A DNA stretch of 10,770 bases from DATLCI01 sp046714215 (GTDB lineage Bacteria; Acidobacteriota; Terriglobia; Terriglobales; Acidobacteriaceae), in NCBI GenBank assembly GCA_046714215.1, contig JBKKBM010000239.1, forward strand, positions 1 to 10,770. The letters run 5' to 3'. The position numbers and the translations under genes are program-made. Each line of letters starts with the position of its first letter. Position 1 is the stretch's first letter. Under the pieces are notes generated by a model that saw nothing but the letters and a program-made list of their open reading frames with translations, had not been told where the DNA came from and ran no database searches. Positions 1-6,226 of this stretch are shown here, one piece after another.

Positions 1-182
1 GTCCGTACCGGACGTGGGGATATCCGGTGGTGCCGGCGCTATTCATCATGGCAAGTACCGTGCTGCTGTACTACAGTTTCATGGAGAACATGAAGAATTC
101 GTTGATTGGTTCGGGCGTGATATTGGCGGGGATCCCAATCTTCCTGTACTTCAAGGCGCGGCGAAACCGCAGAGCGGGTTAG
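1..182 (+). CDS. APC-family amino acid permease, C-terminal fragment
   Basis: This is the last 59 codons of a gene whose start lies left of the window, read in the frame beginning at base 3 and ending at TAG 180-182. The visible protein begins PYRTWGYPVVPALFI, the kind of proline-rich loop that precedes the last two helices in amino acid/polyamine/organocation transporters. Two hydrophobic segments follow (about residues 8-26 and 34-50 of the fragment). It ends in a short basic tail (KARRNRRAG), as expected on the cytoplasmic side. The role would be inner-membrane amino acid uptake or exchange; the substrate cannot be told from this piece. Its TAG overlaps the TAA of the convergent glgA in the four bases 179-182, so no terminator fits between them. 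The family call rests mainly on the PYRTWGYP-type motif and the helix pattern. Confidence 0.8.
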   Translation, partial: PYRTWGYPVVPALFIMASTVLLYYSFMENMKNSLIGSGVILAGIPIFLYFKARRNRRAG

Positions 183-1636
183 GCAACGGCGGTACGGGCG
201 CCGCGAGCGCGTTCGTAGACGCGGGCATACTCTTTCGCGGAAGCACTCCAGGAAAAGTCTTTGTTCATGCCGTTGCGCATGAGCTTCTGCCAACTGGAAG
301 TATTCTTGAAGGCGGCGAGCGCCTCTTCGACGCTGGCCAGTAGAGCTTCCCCGGTGTATTCGGTAAATTTGAAGCCGGTGCCTCTGCCGGAGGCGGCGTC
401 CCAGGGCTCGATGGTGTCATCGAGTCCGCCGGTGGCGCGCACGATGGGGACCGTCCCGTATTTCAGACTGTAGATCTGGTTGAGTCCACAGGGTTCGTAG
501 CGCGACGGCATCAGGAACATATCCGCGCCCGCCTCGATCTTGTGGGCGATGGCGTTGTCATAGGCGACCTTCACCGCGAACTTGCTGGGAAACTGCTGCG
601 CGAGTTTGCGGAAGAGGTCCTCATATTCCTTGTCGCCGTTGCCGAGCGCGACGATGTTCATGGGTAGGCGGGCGAGACGGTCCGCAACCTGGGCGATGAG
701 ATCGAAGCCTTTTTGCGCTGCAAAGCGGGAGAGGATGCCGATGACGGGCAGCGCGGGGTCCGCCTTCTGCATGCCGTAGGTGGCGAGCAAGTCGGCCTTG
801 CAGGCGGCTTTTCCGGACAAATCATCAGGCGTGAAGCGCGCGGCGAGATGCGAATCAGCGGCGGGACTCCAGACGTTGTAATCGACACCATTGAGGATAC
901 CGGTGACGGTGCCGGAGCGTCCGCGGAGTACGCCTTCGAGTCCGAAGCCGTATTCAGCCGTCTGAATCTCCTGACTGTATTTCTTGCTGACGGTGGTGAC
1001 GTAGTCGGCGAAGGCGAGTGCGCCTTTGAGGAAATTCACCTTGCCATAAAACTCGAGGCGATTGATGGTGAACAGCTCCCAGGGCAGGCCGAGCAGAGGT
1101 AAGACTTCCGGGGCGAAGAGACCTTGATATCCGAGATTGTGCACGGTGAAGACGACAGGCACCTTCTGAAAGCTGGGATCACTGACGTAATTACTGCGCA
1201 AGAGCACGGGGATGAGAGCGGTCTGCCAGTCGTGACAATGAAAGACATCAGGCACGCCGAGGACCTTGGAGGCTTCGAGAACGGCGCGGGAGAACAAAGA
1301 GAAGCGCTCGGCGTTGTCAGGATAATCACCGGTGGGGAGACCGTAGAGGGCGTCACGCTCGAAGAAGGGCGGATAGTCAATGAAGTAGTAATGGACGCCT
1401 GCGAGCTTGCCGCCGTCAATGACACCGCAGAAACGATATTCGTCGTCGAAGGGGATAGTAAGGCTGCGGATGACCGTTTTGGCGTCGGGCAGCTTGGTCT
1501 GTTTGTACTTGGGAAGAAAGACGACGACGTTGTGGCCGAGGTCAGCGAGGGCGCGCGGCAGAGCGCCGACAACGTCAGCCAGACCTCCGGTCTTAGAGAA
1601 CGGGACACATTCGGAAGCGGCAAAGGTTATATTCAT
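179..1636 (-). CDS. glgA: Glycogen synthase GlgA (ADP-glucose, GT5 family)
   Basis: Transfers glucose from ADP-glucose to the non-reducing end of a growing alpha-1,4-glucan in the cytoplasm. The 485-residue protein has the usual GlgA length. Family signatures in order are KTGGLADV at 15-22 (the Lys binds ADP-glucose), HDWQTAL at 135-141, HNLGYQG at 166-172, GILNGVD at 246-252, SRFAAQKG at 303-310 (Arg and Lys of the catalytic cleft), PSRYEPCGLNQ at 377-387 (catalytic-region Glu) and TGGLDDT at 402-408. I chose the ATG at 1636 because GGAGG at 1642-1646 sits 5 nt before it. An ATG at 1648 would add MEDG, but it overlaps that ribosome site and would itself lack one. The stop overlaps the permease stop. 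No glgB or glgC lies in the window, so the gene stands alone, divergent from rsmA. Confidence 0.97.
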   Translation of the reverse strand: MNITFAASECVPFSKTGGLADVVGALPRALADLGHNVVVFLPKYKQTKLPDAKTVIRSLTIPFDDEYRFCGVIDGGKLAGVHYYFIDYPPFFERDALYGLPTGDYPDNAERFSLFSRAVLEASKVLGVPDVFHCHDWQTALIPVLLRSNYVSDPSFQKVPVVFTVHNLGYQGLFAPEVLPLLGLPWELFTINRLEFYGKVNFLKGALAFADYVTTVSKKYSQEIQTAEYGFGLEGVLRGRSGTVTGILNGVDYNVWSPAADSHLAARFTPDDLSGKAACKADLLATYGMQKADPALPVIGILSRFAAQKGFDLIAQVADRLARLPMNIVALGNGDKEYEDLFRKLAQQFPSKFAVKVAYDNAIAHKIEAGADMFLMPSRYEPCGLNQIYSLKYGTVPIVRATGGLDDTIEPWDAASGRGTGFKFTEYTGEALLASVEEALAAFKNTSSWQKLMRNGMNKDFSWSASAKEYARVYERARGARTAVA

Positions 1637-1687
1637 ACCATCCTCCATGGGCCAGGTCCCGGGGCCCGGAATGCGACTCGCAGTCTA
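1637..1687. promoter_or_regulatory. glgA/rsmA divergent intergenic region with glgA ribosome site
   Basis: Only 51 bp separate the glgA and rsmA starts, so both promoters must lie here or inside the opposite gene. The glgA Shine-Dalgarno GGAGG (minus strand, 1642-1646) is clear, while rsmA has no good one. The centre is very GC-rich, with the overlapping palindromes CCCGGG and GGGCCC around 1658-1668. I could not pick out confident -35/-10 pairs. Confidence 0.55.
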
Positions 1688-2542
1688 ATGACATCCAAAC
1701 GAGCGGTCAATGCGGGGGGGCGGGGCAAGGCGAAAAAGCCGAAGCTAGGGCAGAACTTTCTCGACGATCCGCAGGCCGCGCAAAAGATCGTGGATGCGCT
1801 CGGCGATATCGGGCAACGGACGGTGATCGAGATCGGGCCGGGGCGCGGCGCCATCACGAAACTACTGGCGCAACGAGCGCAACGGCTGATCGCCATTGAA
1901 TACGACCGGCAACTCACGGCCGGGCTGCGTATGGAATATCTGACGCGCAAAAATGTGGAGATCATCGAAGCGGATGTGCTGACCGTGGACCTGGAGACGC
2001 TGGTGCGCGGCGCGATGCACGGCGTGAGCGATTTCAGCAATGCGCCGCGGCCGACGGCGGACGTGGTCGGCAATCTCCCTTATTACATCACCTCCGACAT
2101 CCTGCTGAAGCTATTCCGTTTTCATGGGAACTTTCGCACCCTGGTGATCATGGTACAGCGCGAGGTGGCGGAGCGGATGGCAGCGGAGCCGGCGACGCGC
2201 GACTACGGCGTGCTGACGGTGACGACGCAACTGTATGCCGAAGTGGAGAATCTTTTTACGCTGCCGCCGGAGGCGTTCACGCCGCCACCGAAAGTTCACT
2301 CGACGGTGGTGCGGCTGCGGATGGCGCCGCGGTTTGAAGAGCTGGGCGTGGTCCCGGAAAAGTTCTTTGCGTTTGTGAAGGCGGCCTTCGCGCAGAAGCG
2401 CAAGACGCTGATGAATAATCTGAAGTCGAGATTTCCCGAAGAGCGGGTGCGCGCGGCGGTGAAGGCCGCAGGGGCGAGGGCAGACACGCGAGCAGAAGCG
2501 TTGCGACTAGAGCAGTTGGCGGAGATTTATCGGGGGATGTGA
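1688..2542 (+). CDS. rsmA: 16S rRNA adenine dimethyltransferase RsmA (KsgA)
   Basis: Dimethylates the two adjacent adenines in the helix-45 loop near the 3' end of 16S rRNA, using S-adenosylmethionine, as a late step in small-subunit assembly. The 284-residue protein is normal in length for the family. Visible motifs are GQNFL at 21-25, the SAM-binding EIGPGRGAIT at 48-57, acidic E71 and D96 for the cofactor ribose and adenine, the catalytic NLPYYIT at 129-135, FTPPPKVHS at 197-205 and the C-terminal RAEALRLEQL helix. The reading frame is open upstream to about 1124, but that stretch is antisense to glgA. The ATG at 1688 fits the usual short basic N-terminus (KKPKLGQNFL). It lacks a strong ribosome site, so the start is likely but not certain. 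A strong terminator follows. Confidence 0.97.
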   Translation: MTSKRAVNAGGRGKAKKPKLGQNFLDDPQAAQKIVDALGDIGQRTVIEIGPGRGAITKLLAQRAQRLIAIEYDRQLTAGLRMEYLTRKNVEIIEADVLTVDLETLVRGAMHGVSDFSNAPRPTADVVGNLPYYITSDILLKLFRFHGNFRTLVIMVQREVAERMAAEPATRDYGVLTVTTQLYAEVENLFTLPPEAFTPPPKVHSTVVRLRMAPRFEELGVVPEKFFAFVKAAFAQKRKTLMNNLKSRFPEERVRAAVKAAGARADTRAEALRLEQLAEIYRGM

Positions 2543-2549
2543 GAGCGGG

Positions 2550-2580
2550 TTCACCACAGAGACACAGAGGCACAGAGAAG
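2550..2580. repeat. Purine-rich dispersed repeat (CACAGAGACACAGAGG type)
   Basis: Directly after rsmA lies TTCACCACAGAGACACAGAG followed by GCACAGAGAAG, built from imperfect ACAGAG units. From general familiarity, close relatives of this string recur in intergenic DNA of many environmental bacteria, where they are often mistranslated as peptides such as FSVPLCLCG. Only one copy is in this window, so the dispersed nature is from knowledge, not seen here. Confidence 0.6.
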
Positions 2581-2598
2581 GTCAAAGACTCACCAAAG

Positions 2599-2636
2599 AA
2601 CGCAGGCGGCTTGAAGGCCGCCTGCGTTTTCCTTTT
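2599..2636 (+). terminator. Strong intrinsic terminator after rsmA, possibly bidirectional
   Basis: A perfect 12-bp stem AACGCAGGCGGC (2599-2610) / GCCGCCTGCGTT (2617-2628) with a 6-nt loop is followed by TTCCTTTT. On the opposite strand the same hairpin is followed by CTTTGG, so it may also stop transcription of the FecR-domain gene that ends at 2679. Confidence 0.92.
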
Positions 2637-2678
2637 GCCTGTTCCCTTTAGTGGGATTGATGTTTCATTACGGGATCC

Positions 2679-4595
2679 TTATTTTGGTTCGTCTTTGGTG
2701 CGCTGGGCGGGGGCCCTCTCTACGGGCGCCGGTGGAGGTGGCGTCGACATGCGCTGCGCGGGTTGAGGCTGCGGAGCGGGTGCTTCGCTGCGCGGCGAAC
2801 GCATAGGGCGGTCGTTCATGTTTTGGATGGGCATGGTTTGCACCGGCATGGTTGGCGCGGGCCTGGTTTGGACCGGGGCAGGTACTTCGCTGCGCGGATT
2901 CCGCATGGGACGTTCGTTGATGGTTGCGGGTGGAGGCGTCGCCTGGGGCTCGAAGCGCTGCGGTCGGCCGGGACGTTCAGTAGAGATGTCGGGCGTCAGA
3001 TTGGAGTCAGGGGTGACGTCCCTAGTGGGAATACCAGTTTGGACGCCAGTCTGAACACCAGTTTGGACACCAGTTTGAACGCCAGCAGTAGACCCAGCGG
3101 GAGTCACCGTAGGGACATCGGTGACGCGGCGGGTCCCGATCTCACCTTCGCGGGGGACACGTCCGCCGGTCTTAACCACTCCTTCGTAGCCGGTGGTGCG
3201 ATCGGGAGTAACGGTGCTGCCACCGCCGCCGACCACGGGAAGCGGACTACCCTCTTCCGTTCGAGGACGCCTACCACCGCGTTCGCTTGCGCCCCGCACC
3301 GGATTGACGGCGTCATTGGGAGTGGGAGAATCAGTGGGAGTGCGGCGGTCGACCTGAATCACACCACGGGTGCGGTCCTGGATGAGGACGCGACCACCAC
3401 GTGAACTGCGGGCATCGGGATTGGATAAAGTGCCGGTTCCATTTGGATCCCGCGGATTGGGATCAGTGAAGCCGTCGGGATCACGAGGATCGTTGGGATC
3501 GACCTTGTGGCCAACGCGGACGACGCCATTGCCGCCCGTACGGTTGGTGGGTGAATAGGTGGGCACGACGGGGACTACGGGCTGCACATAGCCGCGGGGC
3601 GCATTGACGATGACGGGGCCGCGCGTCCAAGTGTTGTACCCATCGTTGTAACCATTGCCGGGCTGCCAGCACCAGCCACGCGTGGGGATGTGGATCCAGG
3701 AGCCGTAGCGGTAGGGCGTCCAGCCCCAGGCGTAGTCCGAGACCCAAACATAGCCGGTGTGGGGATAGTAGACCCAAGAGCCATGACCAAAGGGATCCCA
3801 GGAAATACCGAAGGAGTATGGGCGCCAGAGGCGTCCGTAGCCGGCTAGATTAAAAAACGTGCCGTGCTGATACAGGTCGGAGAGATAAACGTTGGAGGCG
3901 TAGACCAGGGTGGATTGCGCAGCCCTGGCGACGCGGACCCGGTCATTCTCACGATCACGTTCGCGTTCGCGGTCCCAGTAATCGTGGGCCTCTACGCTGA
4001 TACTCCTGGCCAGAAAATAGCGGGCAGCATCGAGAAAGTCGAGAGTCAGCGTTTCCTGTTTACGGATAGAGACGCGCTGACCGTCTTCATTTGTGAAGCG
4101 CAATTCGCCTTTCTCCACGGCGACGCGTACTCCCATCGGTTCAAGGCGAGAGCTGTGGATGACGCGGAATTGGGCAGTCTTCTCCAAGATGAAGGAGCGG
4201 GCGCCGGTCGTGACCTGAAAGGTGTCCTCATTACGGTACTTAATATCGAAATAGCCGACGCCATCACTCAGATCGACCACGCTCGCGCGGGAGCCATCGT
4301 CGCGCAGGCGTAGCGCGGTGAAGCTGAGGATGGTATTGGGGGCGAGGCGGATGGTGCTGCCGTCTTCGAATTCGATCTCCGCGCGGCCGTCCTCCTTGGT
4401 CCAGACGCTGGCGCGCTCGATGAGCGGCATATTGAGGAAGGCGCGGATGTACCCGCCGCCATCGCCGCGATCGAGTTGGACGTCGCCCTCGAGATAACTG
4501 AGACGAACGATGCGGGCCTGGGAATCAGCCCAGGCAGCGGTGGCGGTCAGCAGGAAGCAAGCGACGAACAGGAGTGAGGTCAGTCGAGAGCGCAT
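2679..4595 (-). CDS. Exported FecR-domain protein with DUF6600-like region and Pro-rich repeat tail
   Basis: A 638-residue exported protein. Residues 1-23 are a signal peptide (basic start, hydrophobic core, cleavage after AWA). Residues about 28-165 form a FecR-like beta domain (LEGDVQL, DGSTIRLAPNTILSF, FQVTTGARSFILEK); in other proteins this fold is a periplasmic sensor or wall-associated module. A charged stretch (DRERERDREND, 208-218) leads to an aromatic region at about 230-330 with GWTPYRYGSW and WVYYPHTGYVWV, which resembles DUF6600. From 335 on the protein is low-complexity, rich in Pro, Arg, Thr and Gly, with a four-residue TGVQ repeat (504-521) and a duplicated RPMR.PRSE.PAP motif (562 and 596). 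The ATG at 4595 is favoured by AAGGAGG 4 nt upstream. No sigma/anti-sigma gene is adjacent, so classical FecR signalling is not indicated. An envelope or scaffold role is inference. Confidence 0.85.
   Translation of the reverse strand: MRSRLTSLLFVACFLLTATAAWADSQARIVRLSYLEGDVQLDRGDGGGYIRAFLNMPLIERASVWTKEDGRAEIEFEDGSTIRLAPNTILSFTALRLRDDGSRASVVDLSDGVGYFDIKYRNEDTFQVTTGARSFILEKTAQFRVIHSSRLEPMGVRVAVEKGELRFTNEDGQRVSIRKQETLTLDFLDAARYFLARSISVEAHDYWDRERERDRENDRVRVARAAQSTLVYASNVYLSDLYQHGTFFNLAGYGRLWRPYSFGISWDPFGHGSWVYYPHTGYVWVSDYAWGWTPYRYGSWIHIPTRGWCWQPGNGYNDGYNTWTRGPVIVNAPRGYVQPVVPVVPTYSPTNRTGGNGVVRVGHKVDPNDPRDPDGFTDPNPRDPNGTGTLSNPDARSSRGGRVLIQDRTRGVIQVDRRTPTDSPTPNDAVNPVRGASERGGRRPRTEEGSPLPVVGGGGSTVTPDRTTGYEGVVKTGGRVPREGEIGTRRVTDVPTVTPAGSTAGVQTGVQTGVQTGVQTGIPTRDVTPDSNLTPDISTERPGRPQRFEPQATPPPATINERPMRNPRSEVPAPVQTRPAPTMPVQTMPIQNMNDRPMRSPRSEAPAPQPQPAQRMSTPPPPAPVERAPAQRTKDEPK
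2782..2922 (-). repeat. Degenerate 39-bp direct repeat in the FecR-protein tail
   Basis: Two related stretches (about 2782-2820 and 2884-2922) encode NDRPMRSPRSEAPAP and NERPMRNPRSEVPAP. They are near-identical in protein and clearly related in DNA, about 100 bp apart, and mark an internal duplication in the Pro-rich C-terminus. Confidence 0.75.
3031..3090 (-). repeat. 12-bp in-frame tandem repeat coding for TGVQ units
   Basis: Four consecutive 12-bp units of the form AYRCCAGTYTGR (plus-strand reading) and a fifth, partly decayed one lie in register. They are translated on the minus strand as AGVQ-TGVQ-TGVQ-TGVQ-TGI. A unit of 12 bp keeps the frame whatever the copy number, so length change would be tolerated. 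Confidence 0.85.
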
Positions 4596-4598
4596 CGG

Positions 4599-4606
4599 CC
4601 CTCCTT
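4599..4606 (-). promoter_or_regulatory. Ribosome binding site fixing the FecR-protein start
   Basis: AAGGAGGG on the minus strand lies 3-4 nt before the ATG at 4595. It supports that start over the in-frame ATG at 4622, which would place nine extra residues (MGFSPEGGP) before the signal peptide. Confidence 0.8.
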
Positions 4607-4607
4607 C

Positions 4608-4669
4608 GGGGCTAAAGCCCACATCATTAAAAACATTCGCAATCCGCAGAGCTAAAGCTCTGCGCCACC
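4608..4669. repeat. Two short palindromes with CTAAAG core in the FecR-gene leader
   Basis: GGGCT-AA-AGCCC (4609-4620) and GCAGAGCT-AA-AGCTCTGC (4646-4663, then GCCACC) share the GCTAAAGC centre but differ in their stem arms, which stay complementary. They match the palindromes at 7788-7945. Both lie upstream of the FecR-domain gene, so they would be in its leader or promoter. I saw no confident -10/-35 in the 4621-4756 stretch. Confidence 0.7.
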
Positions 4670-4738
4670 AAAGGGCTAACCTAACTATTACAAGGGTTGA
4701 TTCTTTATTGCACCAAATGGATATTAACCCACTGACAG

Positions 4739-4758
4739 AAACCCGCAGCGGCGGGTTT
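4739..4758 (-). terminator. Hairpin overlapping the stop codon of the ruvC-linked gene
   Basis: Perfect stem AAACCCGC (4739-4746) / GCGGGTTT (4751-4758) with a 4-nt loop. Read on the minus strand it begins at the TAA of the exported-protein gene and ends in GCGGGTTTCTGT. It is a plausible terminator for the ruvC operon, though the T tract is short. Confidence 0.65.
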
Positions 4759-5461
4759 AGTTTCCCGCCAGCTTGAGGAGGCGGTCCGCTCGGGAGCGCG
4801 CCATCCCCATGACGCGGGGGTCGTTCTTTATCTCCAGCAAAACCTTAGAAATAAGACCTATCTCTTTGAGCCATCCACCTTTAGCCTGCTGCTCCATAGT
4901 CTTTAAATAAGCATCCAGTCCGAGCTTGTCGTATTTGCGGAGGTGTTCCAGACGGGCCTCGGCGTGGATGGTGGCGGCGATCCCCTGGAACAGGGCAGCC
5001 AGTTCGGTGATGTCGCGATTCTCTGACCAGTTGAAGCGAGTGCTGGATTGCTCCGCGCCTTCGGTGTAGGTGAAGGTCTTGTGTCCGGAGAAAGAGACCT
5101 TGTGTTTGCGGAACTCGTAGTCACCGCGGAAGCGGTGGAGGGATTCGGTGAGGACGAAGATGCGGTCGCGAGTGGCCTTGCTGACCTGGAAGCGACGGGG
5201 AGCGAGGGTGGCGGGATCTGAGCCCGCTTCACGGGAGATGTATTCCGCGTCGCCGGTAGCGTCGACCGAGAGTTCGTAGGTGGGGGGCGTGAGGTCAGGA
5301 TTCTCGAAGTTGAAGCGCACGCTGGGGATGCTGCCTTTGAGTCCTTCGGTAAAGATGTTCTGGGCAGCGGCGGGGAGGGCGGTGGCCAGCATGAGAGTGA
5401 CAGCGATGGTCCGCAGGGTGATGCGATGCGGGATGCGAGCGATGATGGCCGGTTTCAACAT
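4757..5461 (-). CDS. Exported protein of unknown function downstream of ruvC
   Basis: I do not recognise a named family. The 234-residue protein starts with basic residues and a hydrophobic stretch (about 16-30), then ALPAAAQN, a typical signal peptidase I site with cleavage after AAA near residue 33. The mature part begins with a beta-rich segment (SVRFNFENPDLTPPTYELSVDATGDAEYISRE, about 47-78). It continues with RFQVSKATRDRIFVLTESLHRFRGDYEFR, which looks like a conserved core, and ends in a mainly helical region (150-234). The start ATG has AGGAG 3 nt upstream. The ruvC stop is only 17 bp upstream on the same strand, so co-transcription is likely. That does not prove a shared function, because ruvC is cytoplasmic and this product should be exported. 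Its stop lies inside a hairpin that may end the operon. Confidence 0.82.
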   Translation of the reverse strand: MLKPAIIARIPHRITLRTIAVTLMLATALPAAAQNIFTEGLKGSIPSVRFNFENPDLTPPTYELSVDATGDAEYISREAGSDPATLAPRRFQVSKATRDRIFVLTESLHRFRGDYEFRKHKVSFSGHKTFTYTEGAEQSSTRFNWSENRDITELAALFQGIAATIHAEARLEHLRKYDKLGLDAYLKTMEQQAKGGWLKEIGLISKVLLEIKNDPRVMGMARSRADRLLKLAGN

Positions 5462-5478
5462 GGACTCCTGTTCTCTTC

Positions 5479-5982
5479 CTATCTATTGCCTACGGCTTGG
5501 CGGGCCAGGGTTTGGGCGGTATGCAGATGACAGATGGCGATGGCGAGAGCATCGGCGGCGTCGGCGGGTTCCGGGACTTCCGCAAGGTTCAGGAGCTTCA
5601 TGACCATGTGCTGGACCTGCTGTTTTTCCGCGCGTCCGTAGCCCACGACGGCGGACTTGATGGCGAGGGGCGAATACTCCGCCATGGGCAGACCGCAAAA
5701 GGCGGAGGCAAGCATGGCCACGCCGCGCACCTGGCCCAGCTTCAAGGCAGACTTGGGATTCACGGAATAAAACACTTCCTCGATGACAACGATGTCAGGC
5801 TGATGCTCGGCGATGAGGGCACGGAGTTCGGCGAAGATCTGAGCCAAGCGTTGAGGCAGCGGCTCTTTTTTATTGAGGCGAATGGCGCCGGCGGCGAGGT
5901 AACTGAGCCGGTCACGGGCGCTTTGCTCCACAAACCCGAATCCGGTGTATTCGGTGCCGCAGTCGATGCCCATGACCCTCAT
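5479..5982 (-). CDS. ruvC: Holliday junction resolvase RuvC
   Basis: Cuts Holliday junctions as the endonuclease of the RuvABC recombination machinery in the cytoplasm. The predicted protein has 167 residues, normal for RuvC. The four acidic metal ligands of the family are all visible: D7 in GIDCGTEYTGFG, E68 in VVIEEVF, and D141 and D144 in DAADALAIAICH. SAVVGYGRAEKQQVQHMV (110-127) matches the conserved substrate-binding segment. The usual GIDPG reads GIDCG here, a Pro-to-Cys change that should not affect the ligand. I chose the ATG at 5982 (MRVMGID) because it places the first Asp at residue 7, as in well-studied RuvC. A TTG at 5988 and an ATG at 5973 are alternatives, and none has a strong ribosome site. 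ruvA and ruvB are not in the window. Confidence 0.97.
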   Translation of the reverse strand: MRVMGIDCGTEYTGFGFVEQSARDRLSYLAAGAIRLNKKEPLPQRLAQIFAELRALIAEHQPDIVVIEEVFYSVNPKSALKLGQVRGVAMLASAFCGLPMAEYSPLAIKSAVVGYGRAEKQQVQHMVMKLLNLAEVPEPADAADALAIAICHLHTAQTLARQAVGNR

Positions 5983-6117
5983 GAGCAAGCAGTGTACCGC
6001 AGGTGGTGGCGGTTTTGAGCTAACACAAAAGCCTTAGTTCCCTGCTCCGCGGTAGTTTTCCTGGTCAAAGGGCGCGGCCACTCGGCCCGCGTGTGCGGCA
6101 TCACAACCAGGAGGTCG
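5983..6117. other. Divergent intergenic region, ruvC / fibronectin-repeat gene
   Basis: This 135-bp stretch must carry the ruvC promoter on the minus strand and probably the start of the leader for the gene at 6227. It holds a near-perfect GC hairpin, CGCGGCC-ACTC-GGCCCGCG (6073-6091), not followed by Ts, so it looks like a structured leader element, not a terminator. I found no promoter pair I would defend. Confidence 0.45.
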
Positions 6118-6165
6118 ATGTGTGGCACGGGCGGTCGAAACGTATTCACGTCTTCGCACTCATAA
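6118..6165 (+). CDS. Possible 15-residue leader peptide
   Basis: ATG at 6118 opens MCGTGGRNVFTSSHS and stops at TAA 6163-6165, inside the first copy of the tandem repeat below. It is preceded by AGGAGG (6109-6114) with a 3-nt gap, a ribosome site as strong as that of the gene at 6227. The wording CCAGGAGGT occurs before both starts, which suggests either translation of a leader or a duplication of the ribosome-site region. The peptide shows no run of one amino acid as in classical attenuators. Short open frames arise by chance, so this is a candidate only. Confidence 0.3.
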   Translation: MCGTGGRNVFTSSHS

Positions 6166-6211
6166 CTTCAGACTCATAACTTCAGAAGACTCATAACTTC
6201 AGACTCATAAC
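6158..6211 (+). repeat. Four-copy ACTCATAAC(TTCAG) direct repeat in a gene leader
   Basis: ACTCATAACTTCA begins at 6158, 6172 and 6189, and a shortened ACTCATAAC at 6203. Spacing is 14, 17 and 14 bp because GAAG, in place of G, separates copies two and three. This is best read as a pair of repeats duplicated as a 31-bp unit. The array ends 4 bp before the ribosome site of the gene at 6227, so it is transcribed leader or promoter DNA. Confidence 0.9.
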
Positions 6212-6215
6212 ACCC

Positions 6216-6221
6216 AGGAGG
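6216..6221 (+). promoter_or_regulatory. Ribosome binding site of the fibronectin-repeat gene
   Basis: AGGAGG followed by the 5-nt spacer TTTGT and ATG at 6227: a near-ideal site that fixes the start and suggests high translation. Confidence 0.9.
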
Positions 6222-6226
6222 TTTGT

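Noticed and set aside
1124..1687. Long upstream open extension of the rsmA frame.
   Set aside because: It is antisense to the coding sequence of glgA, shows no family likeness, and RsmA motifs begin only after 1688.
5973..5988. TTG 5988 and ATG 5973 as ruvC starts.
   Set aside because: ATG 5982 gives the canonical position for the first catalytic Asp (residue 7); the others have no better ribosome site.
5497..6018. Plus-strand open frame opposite ruvC and further long open frames opposite glgA, the FecR-protein gene and the peptidase gene.
   Set aside because: These are mirror frames of strong GC-rich genes, with low-complexity Gly/Arg/Ala translations and no recognisable domain.
6122..6138. 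TGGCAC resembling a sigma-54 -24 element.
   Set aside because: The required GC at -12 is absent at the right spacing (GTCGA instead of TTGCA).
6158..6211. Short repeat array considered as a CRISPR.
   Set aside because: Units are 13-14 bp with 1-4 bp between them, with no spacers and no cas genes.
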